A DNA stretch of 64,000 nt from Lepisosteus oculatus (lineage: Eukaryota > Chordata > Actinopteri > Semionotiformes > Lepisosteidae): positions 40,601,501-40,665,500 of the forward strand of contig NC_090698.1 of assembly GCF_040954835.1 (NCBI RefSeq), given 5' to 3'. Numbering within the stretch: the stretch's first letter is position 1; each line of letters begins with the position of its first letter. This document shows positions 47,101 to 59,800 of this stretch, piece after piece. The position numbers and the translations under genes were made by a program. Below the pieces are notes generated by a model that did no database searches, was not told the DNA's origin, and saw only the letters and a program-made list of their open reading frames with translations.

Positions 47101-50100
47101 TTTTGATTTGCATTTTTTATTTAATTATCTTTCTGCACAGAGGAAAAGAAAGAAAAAGCAAATTTGAGCTTCAAAAATAAAATTAGACACAGCAGCGAGG
47201 ACAAGCAATTCAAACAGTTTAGCTCAGAGATTAATAACCATTAGAAAAATGATCAGAGTAGAATTAAAACATTACCTTCAAAAATTCTGGCAAGTTTCTC
47301 ATCTGTCTCATCAAAATATGCCGGGTCAAGGTTATTAAAATATTCCAGTAAGTACTTTAAAGCATCCACTACACGGGCATCTTCAGATATGATAAGGCAA
47401 TCATTGTATTTCTGCAGCACAATCATAAAAAAATATTTTGATAGTCATACTGTTTAATGGTTACAAATTCAAATTGGAATATACAAATGACCAACCAGTC
47501 TTTTTTACTAGAAAGAAGGGCTTGACCATGAGTTTATATCATGGTAGCCAGACAGAATGGTGAGTCAGGCTAGTTAAGACTGAACCCCCTAAACTCTGTT
47601 CAGACTAGATTCCTGTATTAGTAGAGTAAAGTGTAAGTAACACAAAGGTACACTTATCCCGCCTGGTCAGCATGGCAGGTCATGGCTTACTCCCTCATTG
47701 AGGATGGTGAGATATGAGAATGTGGCCAGTGGCACATCCATTCCAGATGTGGGTGGAGCGGTGGCACTGTAGCTAAGGATCTGCACCTGTGGCTGGAAGA
47801 CTTCCGGTTCAAATCCTGGAGACAGCAAAGGAATCCTACTCTTTTGGGCCCCTCAACAAAGCTCCAGGGGTGTCGTATAAATGGCTGACCCTGTGCTCTG
47901 ACCCTAAGCTTCTCTCTCCCTGTCTTTGTTCCTGTGTGTCTCATGGTATATGGGAAGCTGGGATATGTGAAAAGACAAATTCCTAATGCAAGAAATTGTA
48001 TATGGCTAATAATGTGATCTTATCTTATCTCATGGCCCATCTGACCACCATGGCAGCTGGTCCACCATTTAAAACAAGGAAATTTATTTTTTACTTATCA
48101 GATGTTTCGCCAAATTCAGGTACTTTTGGTATTCAAGGGTACAGAGACCTGGTCCCATTTCTCGCCACTTACCCTCAAGTGCTCTGTGCAGGTGACCAGC
48201 TTCCTGCACACCTGCCTCTCCATCTCCTCATCCTCAAGCTTCAGCACCCTGCAGCTCCTCTGAACCTCCACTATCCACTGCTCGTACATCTGGCTGCCAC
48301 GTGTGCTCATGGGGATTTTTGTCAAGGCCTCTGGAACAGAACAAGAGCCTGATATTGCTAGTAAATGGTTCAAAAGAAGCCCCCCTCCAGGATAGTGAAA
48401 TGACCATACAAATGTGATACAGTATTTGTATGTTGGCTATTGTTGATCACAATGATAGTGGTGTTTACACGCTAAGGATGTTGGGGGAAGAGAGGGGGCA
48501 CAGCGTTCTAAACTTCAATAATTCAACTCAGTACTCTGAAGAAACCAGAATTAAAGAACCTTCCAACTTCATGGCAGGTTCCTTATTTTGGGAACAGAAC
48601 AGTCAGTTTTCCAGTGTGTACTGAGTTTGGTTTGCTGACATGCAGATAGTTCCGAGAGTGCGTGAGGTATCCTAAATCCTTGAAAAATGGAAAGGAACTT
48701 ATACTTGAATTTGTGTGATGACAAAATTGTGGACAGAACTCAATTGGTGTCCTTATCAGGGAAAGGACAAGGGAAAAAAATATTATTTTCTGCCAATCAT
48801 AAATGAAATGCTAATTTGAACCATGGTCCACATAATAAGGTTAACTACAACCTTGTTGTAGGTTACTACAGTAAACTTTGTTTATAAATCCATTTAGTTT
48901 TAGTATTACTTCCCAATGTCATGCTTTAAGATATCTTTTGGTATTTTAACATGGCTTATTGTTATTTAATTATTTTTCACTATCCTGTACTCTCGATGTG
49001 TGTTTCAATGTTTTATTAAAGTAGAATTTAATAAGGGAATTTCTGTATTATGAACTTTTCCCAATTAACAAATGTTAACATGTTTGCCTGGCCTCCCCAT
49101 ACAGCCCTGCAGAAAATGCTGGAGAGAAGGTTTTTGTACAGTATGTACCGTCTGGGGTTATTAATGGTTGTTAATGTAGACAAACTGAAGGAGGCTATGA
49201 AGATGTGGGTAAGCTTTTGGTATAACAAAATGTTTTAAAGAATTTCAAATTTCTTTATGCACTCTCACTTACCTAGATTGTATGTTTTTGCCACAATGGA
49301 CTCCACATGAGCCATCAGTCCCAACACAATATCCATGAACGGGTTGCAAGCCCGAGACTTCACAATTCTAGTATCTGACAGGAGAAGAAGGATGGAGACA
49401 TTAAAACACTCCACAACGACATAAATCTTCACACTGAAGAGTAGGAAATCAATACACAAAATCTGTTTTAGGACGAGTGAATATAGCGCAATTGTTGGGA
49501 TCAGAAAAGATGATAGAAGCAATTTTATTTATTTTTCCCTGTGTATTTCTCTTATGTAAGTGTAACATGTAGATCACCATTACTTCACTTGTTGAGATTT
49601 TATAATTATGGATATAATCCAGGATAAATCTCTAGGGTGCACCCAAGAATTAGGATACTGAAAGGATTATGGAGTGTTTTAGTCAAAATTTGGCTTAACC
49701 CTATTGTCTGAGGGCTAACCTCCTGGCCATAGGACAAGGAGGCTGGGACCTCCATTCAGAGTGAGGAATGACCAAGGAACAGCTGCAAATGTGGAGACGG
49801 TGTTGAGGTCTGATACAAAAAGACATATGTGAGAGAGATGGGAATAACGTATAGGATTTATAATGTTTTAGGAAATTATCCGGGTGTGATTAATTATTAC
49901 TGAGAGCTGACTCTGATTGAACTAGGTTGTTGTCATCCATCCTGAACTTTCAGGTTTCAGATAAACTCCATTAAGTGTCCTTTATTTTAATCTTTAGTCC
50001 CTTTTGTCAACCCTGATGAACATTTTGTTTATTTAAAAAGCCATGTAAAAAGATCTTACGCAGCATCTACAGTATATTTGTTGAGTGGAACATTCCCAGT

Positions 50101-53100
50101 AACCAGTCTGACAGAAACAAATCTCACCACCTGCAGCTGAACGTTTATAATATAAGGAAACAGTGACTCAAAAATGTTAAGCAGAGAAAGCCACATGTGC
50201 TTTTGGTTGTAACAAAAAAGGGTCATTATCACACTTTTTAGTTGTAGCCAATAAATTGGAAATAGATGCTCCTTTTATGCCCATTGGATTAAGAAAACAT
50301 TAGATAAACCTGGCTTGGAGATATCCGCATAAGAAATAGAAGGTTAATTGTATTTTCAAAAACAGGACTAATGCTGATGTGGCCAGTTCCTTACATAATT
50401 TATGGTACAATATTTTGTATAAAATGTTTATTTTGGCATATTATTATATAATTATATATTGCCAGGAATGAAGTAATATATTTTTTCTTTTTATATGTAA
50501 TTAATTAGTATCTTTATTACATGCAAATTAAATCTTAAATCTTCTGTAAAAAGTCCTATACTAAAAAAATAAATAAAGAAAAGGACCTTGCTGAAAAATG
50601 GTTTACCTTTGTGTGGTACAATGACGTGTGCTCTGAGCTCCTCCACATGCTTGATGACAGTGGAAATGGTGTCAGTGTCCAGACTGGCACACAGGTTGTA
50701 AATATGCTCACGGATGCCATGCTCATTCTTGGATTTACCAGTTCCAACAGATGCTGTTAAACCGACAATCTGGAATGAAAAAAAAGAGGTCAGTAAATCA
50801 GCAGTTCAGGACTGTGTTTAAAAAGCATAGTATCTGTACTTTTGAGAGTCTGACTAGATATACCATGCAGCTCACAAATGGCAACCCACTGAAGCTCAGC
50901 AGGTGTGAGCCTGGTCAGCATCTGGATGGGAGATATCCTGGAAAGACTAATGTTGCTGCTGGAAGAGGTGTTAGAGGGACCAGTAGGGGGTGCTCACCCT
51001 GCTGTCTGTGTGGGTCCTAATGCCCCAGTATAGTGACAGGGACACTATACTGTAAAAAGGTGCTGTCCTTCAGATGAGATGTAAAACCGAGGCCCTGACT
51101 CTATGCAGTCAAATCCCAGGTTGTTTCTCGAAAGGAGTAGGGGTGTTGCCAAATCCTGGCTAAATTTCACATTGAACTTTACCAGTCATAGCCTCCTTAT
51201 AACCCCAATTTATGACTTGGCTTCATCACTCTGTTCTCCTCCCCACTGATAGTTGGTGTGTTTTGTGAGCGTACTGTCCTGGTGCACTATGGCTGCCGTT
51301 GCATCATCCAGGTGGGTGCTGCACATTGGTGAAGTCCCCATTACCTGTAAAGCTTTTTGAATGGAGTGTCCAGAAAAGTGCTACGTAAGAGTAATTATTA
51401 TTATTGTTGTTATTGTTAAGTAGCAGTAGTAACCTATGAGAATGTGACTTAGTGCATTCTCTTGTATGATGTCACAATAAGCAAAACTGTTTTTTTTAAA
51501 TGGCTCTTAAGGTGTGACAGCACATTTGGAGTTGATAAAAGATTAATCACCATTGATTTGATTTGTACTATTTGATCTTGCAGTGTTATGGAACTTGAGC
51601 TGTAAAATATTAAGAGTTGCAGTGAAAGTGGACATTGCTATTACAGTATCGCCTTTGAAATAATCATCATACTGACTTGAAGAAGAGGCTTGAATGCATC
51701 ATTGTTCCATAGGGGAAGGTCACTGTGGGATCACAACTGTTTAGAGCTGCTTCTTGTGACAAGAGAACAGTGTTTCCATACAGTTCCTCCTCAGAGCACC
51801 GATTGTACTTTATAAATTACAGTTGTTTGGATAACGTAATTCACATAACCTGAGTTCTGAACTCAACTAGGAGACGAAGACAAAGAGTACCGTAAGGATA
51901 ATGTCAGATGTCCTGAGAACAAACAACAAGGATTACTTCAGTATATTTTCAGCCCAAAGTGCTGCTTAATTAACAGCTGTATTTTAGAAGTGTTTTTGTG
52001 AAGATACTTCTTGTGCAACATTTTGGAAAACTTGTCAGCAGTATAGCTACACCATTTTGTATTGTAAGTGACTGGAAGAGGTCAGTTAGGCAGCAGTTCA
52101 AATGGAGCTTAGGTTTTAGTTTTGGTGTTTTGGTTGGTTGTTGATTTGCCACACTGTAAATACATTGCACTGAATTTGGAACACCATGGCTATATTTGCG
52201 TATCTAGTTTCCTGGACCCACCTATGTTAAAGATCCCATAATGACAATCTAAGACCAGATTGTCACATCATGTAAACAGTGATTGAAATAATTCTGGTAA
52301 CACAACCTGTGGGAGTGGTGCTGCTGGATTTCCTAGCTTGGTGTCCATGTACATTTTCATGATGGCACTGTAGGAGTGGTTCTTGATTGTGTTGTGGCAC
52401 TCGTCGAAGAAGATGAGGGTGAAAGTGGACAACCCAGGGATGTTGTAATTCTCCAGGTTCATCTCCAGGATCTTGGGAGTCATCACCACAATGTCGTAAC
52501 TCTCCACGCCAACAGAAACTGCCATGGCTGAAGTACTTTCTCCAAAGAGACCAGTTACTTCATACCTACAGATCCAGAAACCACAAAACATTATTCCTCC
52601 AGCAGAAAGATGATACATCAACAACTATGGTCACACGACTGGTATGAAACAAGAAGGAGAACATATTTCTATAAACTGTAACATACAGATGGAAAATGAA
52701 ATAAAAAATTACATACAGCATGGTGTGAGACAACAAATGTGCAGCAATCCCTTGATATACGAGTAACTGTTACATTAGTTTTCCTTTTTACAACATAGTA
52801 CTTCCTGTTTTTCTTCATTTCATTTAATGAGCTGGGCTCTTTCTAAAGCACTGGTGAGCTACTTCGTTTCTCACATCTTAGCAGATGAGGAATTTTTTTT
52901 TTATTTTTTCATTAAATCTGATTTTTTAAATAATAAACACTTGTGTGTGTTAAATGCATATAGAGGGTAGGACCTAATGTTTATCCATTTGCTAACACCT
53001 GTTACAATGTGGCTACTGTTGTTTATGCTTTGGCTAACGACTATAAGCATGTTACTCAAATAATTAACCAGTAATGGAAATGTTTTCAACTTTTGTTCTG

Positions 53101-56100
53101 TGATCCATTAAGGTGAAATTTGGAACATGTTTGAGTTTTGGAACTAAACACAGATAATAACATGGGAAATATTAGGGATTTAATTTATATTATATGTGTT
53201 TCCACCTTAGGAGCAGTGTTCGAGGAACAAATTAAGCTTGTATAATGAGGGATTACTGTATTATTCATTTGTCTACTAGTTTACTGAAATACACTGCAGT
53301 CTATAGTGTTATAGTCTCATCCATGCTGTGATTCTCATAGGGAGAAAAGCCTGGGAAGAGTGACACTCAGTGGGAGATAGAGGGGATAAACAGTCATAAA
53401 TTTAAGAAAATGAATCATCAAAGGTCTGATTAATGGTGGAAGAGAGCCTAAGTGTCACCTTCACCTTTCCTCCTGAGTTTTGCATTGTAGCTTATAATAA
53501 TTATAATTAGATAACTGTAAAAAACATTAATGAGGAAGCGTTGACAGCACCTTTTTCACGACTATACAGTATAAATGCAGAGGGATATGCTGATATGGGG
53601 ACGTGAATTTCTTCCTAAGCCAGTTTCAGGAACTGTAACCTTCTTTCCTCTAAACTTAAAATGTACATGTTAGTAGTTAGTAGTGAGTCACACTCCCCAG
53701 TATTTCTTTGTCTGAGCCCAAATCAAGTACAACAAAACCAGTATTTCTCCACTGTTTTATTCTCAAAATCTGGAGGCTGTTGAGGGTTTTATGCTGTGCT
53801 CTGTTGCCACCTGCTGGAGATTCTAGTGATGCTTTACATTTCGCATGTAGCAAAAAGTCCTGAAAAAATACTGCAAAGCCTTTGCTCTATGGCATAGAAT
53901 AGATTAAAGAAGAAATAGAAGCACCCTTGTATACTATAGAATGAAAATGTGAAATCACTGGGAACTGTTTCAAACAATATTTAAAGTGTGTAACTTGTAG
54001 GAAGAGTAGGAAATCCATATAGAAAAGCTAATTCAACTATTTAAAGACAGGCCATATAAAGCCAATATGTTTAGTCATGCTAATTATGTTCCAGATATCA
54101 TACAAACATCAGAAAACAAGGGTTGCAATGGTACAAAACTTACTCCGTGTTACCAAAGTACTTCTGAAACAGGTCCATCTGTTGCTGGCAGAGTGGGATA
54201 GTGTTTGCCAAGAAAGCAACTTTCTTCTTTTGTTCCTCTGTGCCCTGTTTCAGGTGCTGCGAGCAGATCTCAACTGCAACAACAGTCTTCCCAGAACCTA
54301 GTCCAACAGATGTCTTATGAGCCGGATGACACACTAACCCTTTGAAAAGATAATGAGAATCTTGGGTGTTCTCACCTGTCGGAGCGCATATGATGGTATT
54401 TTTGCCTTTCAGAGCTGGTTCAGCTAATTCCACTTGATAATCTCTCAGTTTAGCCAGCCTGGGGGCAACTTCAAAGTCATACCGTGGTTTTTTAAGTGCT
54501 TCTTCTTGTGGATCGTAGAAAAAGAAAAATAAGAATGTCATCAATTTCCTATAATATAGTTTCCAGTTCCCTTTATAATTCACAAATCAGAGTGATCATG
54601 CAAGCAGTAAAACATCAGATTATTGTCGCACACATTCACATTCATAACATTACTTATATTGTCCTTATTAATCATGAAAAGACTAACCTGTGTTAGGATC
54701 TAAACTTTCCATTTCTGCTTCTTCACTGTAAGACATTTCCATTTCTTGTTCATCCCCACTCTGGTCATCAGTATCTGAAAATTAAAACCAAAGGCAAGTT
54801 TTAGTAATCACCTGGAAATGGTGATTCAGCTTTGGAAAAATAATTAACATATTTCTGTAACATTAACAAAATTATTTCTTAAGGAGGACAAAAAGACATA
54901 GGGAACAGGAGTCACTGTTAGTAAGCACTTCTTCTTTGTAATTTCTGTTTTAAAAAGCCTGGGCACCCCCAAACAGCTAATTATCTCTTCACTGAAGTGT
55001 TCTTGAGATGCTGGCTGAATATAAACATGCTCTTTGGTACACAGAGAAACCATTTTTCTTTTCGGAGAAAGCGATATTTTAAATAAGTATTCCAAAGGTG
55101 AAACTAGAGTCTGGTTGCCTAAAGCTGGTAAATAGTTTGGAGGAACTTTGCTCATTTTTGAGGTTTTCTAAATCCTCGGGGTCCTGAAATTGATCATGAC
55201 CCTGCAAGTCCTGATCAATTTCACAAAGCTTGACTTTAATAAGACAGGGCCTTGCCAGTTCGGGAAACTCAGGACATTAGCCTTCCCATGTGTACACCTT
55301 GCCTTAGGAGGAATATGCATCTTAGGCAATTTTGCTGAAGTCTTCAGCATATACTTTTTAATATGATGGTTACCTTATTATGGATGCACGACATAATCAA
55401 TGATTACTTCCAAACCTTTTGTCTGTACTTTGTACAAGTAAATAATATTTTAAAACTTGAGATTGAAATGTATATTAGAATTAATGAAACACACACCTAC
55501 TACATGCACTGCAAAATTCCCACAGTCTCTAAATACACGCACAGATGTTATAATAAAGGGTTTGCGTCTAGACAACCTAGACATACCTGCATATAATGAA
55601 TGTATATTTATTGAAGTTGCTGACTTCAACAGACACAGCATGAGCCTTTTTTTCTAGATTGAAGAGATTTACAGCAGACAATAAAGAATTTGTTCTTACC
55701 ACCTCGTTCATCCAGGACACAAACTAAACTGGAATATCTGCCAGCAGCCAGTGAATCCACAAAGGCGTTATACCACTTTGGATTGTCCGACCTGAGCAGA
55801 AAATCTAACAGTTTGGACATTCCATGATGTGCTCCAAATCGTTCTGTTACCTGATTGAAGAAACAGGTCAACAAGAACCATTTTAGTAAGACATTCAAAA
55901 GTGTACATGCGCAACAACAATGCTAATGATTTATTTTGATTAATATCATGTGTTATTCAATTGGCCAGCATGTTATAGCATTTGCCATCTGACACTCACA
56001 GAGCTCCACAGTGCCCTACAGAAGAGTTTGGACAGATTGACAAGCAGTGCATCTTTCTCACTGACAATCATTACAAGATTACAGGTGCTCAGCATGGCAA

Positions 56101-56806
56101 TCCAAGGAAATCCTTACGCAAGATAGCCTGACCACAATGGCTGGCGCTCAGCTGGAAACTTGGTCGGTGTCTCTCATGATGCAGCTACAGCTCAAACCAG
56201 TGGATTCTGGATTATAAGGCTGATACTCTTGGAATGATATGGCCAGCAGCTATATCACCCTGCAACTCACAACTGGCACCCCAGTGAATCTTAGCAGTTG
56301 TACGCCTGGTCAGTACCTGGGCCTCCTGGACCTCTAAGAGATCCTCTGAGACCTCCTGGAAAAACGAAGGTTTAGTGGGGCCAGTAGGGGGTGCTCACTC
56401 TCATGGTTTGGTGGGTCCTAATGCCCAGTATAGTGATGGGGACACTAAACTGTAAAAAGGCGCCACGCTTTGAATGAGATGTTAAACCAAGGTCCTGAAT
56501 CTCTGTGGTCATTAAATATCCTAGGGCATTTCTCAAATAGAGTAGGGGGGTTACCCCAGCATCCTGGTCCAATTTCCCATCAGCCTTTACAAATCATGGC
56601 CTCCTAATAATCCCCATCTATGAATTGGCTTCATCACTCTTCATTTCTTCCCCACCGACAGCGGATGTGTGGTGAGTGTACTGGCGCACAATGGCTGCTG
56701 TCACATCATCCAGGTGGGTACTGCATATTGGTGGTGGAGGGGAGTCCACATTACCTGTAAAGCGCTTTGAATGTACGTCCAGAAAAGCACTACATATGTG
56801 TAAGGA

Positions 56807-56856
<50 letters not shown>

Positions 56857-59800
56857 GCAACAATGGAACCATACAACAATGGCAGTTTTATCAGTTCTTT
56901 GAAAATTACTTTGGAAAAAAGGAAAACAAATCACAAGAAAGCCCGAAGCAAAAATGCTTGACTACATTTTTTTAAGCACACTTACCTGCTCTATCTCCTC
57001 TCTCTGGGCTTGTAAGAGCCCCTCATGGAGGTGCAAAAGAATGTCCTTGGGGTGGACATCATGTCGCAGTGAGGGACTTAACTTCCTCACCAGCTCCTTG
57101 TTTACATTTGCTTTTTCTATTGCTGTGAAATCACTGGACTCGAGGGCTTCTGAAAGGTCATTGTAACCTAGGCAACAGGAGAAAGACATACACTGTGAGA
57201 ACAGAGACACCATATTGGGATTGGCATGGGCAGGACAATTCCAGAGAGTGGTAAATATTTGAGAAAATATTGGGAAATCTTGGCTCAAATACCAGCCTGC
57301 CCACCATTTTAACAACACTTCATTATTACAGACTGCCTTCATTCTTTTACATTACAGTGTAATTAACAAATCATTTCATTACAATTAAGAAACTAACATA
57401 ATTAGCTCTTTCACCAAATGTGATAACCTTTACATCAGAATCAAATTACTCCTTCTCATTTGACCTTCCACATAAAATGACACTTTACACTTTACACAAC
57501 AGCTGAACAAGGTAAATTCATATAAAAAGCAGAGGACAAAACAATAATTTGCAAGTTTGCGGTCTATAGCTTTTGTATTTGCATGGAGATGTGGTTGAAT
57601 ATATGAGATCTTTATGAAAGACAAGAGGGACCAAATTACATACCAGCATTACTGAGACTGTCAAGGAACATGCGGTACCAGCCTGGTGCTTCCACACTGA
57701 GGATTAGATCCATCAGGAGCGAGGCTGCCTGGGTCAGGCCTTCCTGGGTTTCTCGAGCTTTGATGCGCTCAACCTCATCTGGGAAAAGCACACACAGTAA
57801 ATCTCGTCTTTGAGGGAACAGTGGGGTGCAGAAAGGAGATTAAACATTTGGTCTCAATATCACCACTGTCCTCCAATATGCAGCAGAACTTGGAAATCAC
57901 AATGTGAAGAGCCAAAGTGCTGCACCCCTGTATGACATGAACAGAAGATTAAATAGAGTAGGGCTGGAAGCATAAATGAACATACAAATCTCACACAGAT
58001 AGCACCGCAACAAAACAGTGGGTCCCTGAGTGCATTTCCTGGATTTAGTTCATATGTTCTCCCTGTGTTCTCATGGGTTTCTGAGAGGGCCTTCCACAGT
58101 CCAGAGACTTGTAGGCTAATTGGGTTCTGTAACAAATGGCACTGGTGTGAGTTTGTGTCAGTGTCTGCCCAGTGATGGATTAATATCCTGTCCAGGGAGT
58201 ATCCTGCTTTGTATCCTTTGCTTGCTGTGAGAAAGCAGTGAGAAAATGGCTGGATGGCCTTAATATTGGCATCACTGTACTTAGAGTACTCCATACACAT
58301 TGAGATAAAAGTACAGAGAATAAAGTCATATTTCTATACATTTTCCTTACTTAGATGCTAACCTTTTTCCATGGTCTTATTTAACTTAAAATCATGAAAG
58401 TTATAGATGTTCCGTGCTCAGCTAATATAACCCAACAAATTTTCATTTACTTTACTACTGCCAAGAGTAGCTTCACACATTTATCCTGCAAAAATCTCAG
58501 GCATCTTAGACACAATATGGTATTGCCATCTTCAGTACCTTGTAAAATTATTCAGTTCATTCCAATATTCAATTTTGTTGAATAACAAATTATGTACATA
58601 ATTTTCTAAAGTACAAAGAAGATTGAAAAAAACACTAAGTGGCAAGACTTTTTGGATTGTCCGACCTGAAAATTGCTGTATATCACTGATTCCGAACCCA
58701 TGTGATGTAACTCAAGCTAGTTTGAAAATATGCATTGGTGGGGTGGCACAGAGGCACAGCACTAGGGCCCTTGATTCAATTCCAGACCTTGGGTGCTATC
58801 TGTGTAGACTGTGTATGTTCTCCTTGAGTTCACATGGGTTTTTGCTGGGTGCTCCGGTTTCCTCCCACAGTCTACAAAAGCATACTGGTAGGCTAATTGG
58901 CTTCTGGGAACATTGGCCCTGGAACAGCATGAGTGTGCATGTTTGTGTCCGTGTGCACACTGCGATGGACTTATTTCCCACACAGGGTGTATCCTGCTTA
59001 TTGGGATATATTTTGACTACCCCACGACACTAAATTGGATGAAGCAATTAGAAAATGAATGGATGGAAAAACTGCACCATCCCAGTGTGCACAGCTGGTA
59101 GTCTTTTCTGTAGCTAACATATTTACACCAAGGATTCACAGCTGTAAATGCTGCCAAAGGTACGTTTATCAAATATTGACTCAGGGAGGGTCAGTACTTA
59201 TGCAATGAACATATTTTAGTTTTTGATTTTTCTTTGTTGACATTTATGTTTTTGCCTATAAATAATCAGTTGGAGCATTCAAAGTTTCATTAAAATATTA
59301 ACTTTGAAAAACCATTAATCACTTGTAATAAAAAAAAGTTCATTGGAAGGGGGTGAATACTTTTGAAAGGCATTGTATATGATTTCTTATTTTTTTCTGT
59401 TTTCCATCTTACACCTTATGTTTTTGCTACTGTACCTGCGTGAAACACTCAACACCTCCTTCCAAAACATTCAGTTTTGAGGAGAGGATAACATGAATAA
59501 ATTCACCTTGAGAGTTTTGTTTTCTGAAATGCAGGAAGGTTTATATACAGTATATGCGAAAATGGATATCCAAACATACAACGACAGATCAACAAATACA
59601 ACAAACCAAACAATATCGATTACATAAATACCTTTTTTTTGTTATCACGCAAAGTTTTGAAACAAAAAGTGAAGCTGAAAATAACGACTACATATTTTGA
59701 GTATATGAGCACGCTTTATAGAATCGTTCAAGTAAAACCTCTCGGGAATTCGTATTCAATCTGCCACTATCAAACAGTACAATGTTACAGTCGACATTGT

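Noticed and set aside
57860..58300. 146-codon minus-strand frame near RIGI exon 2
   Set aside because: It is the antisense reading of a SINE family A copy.
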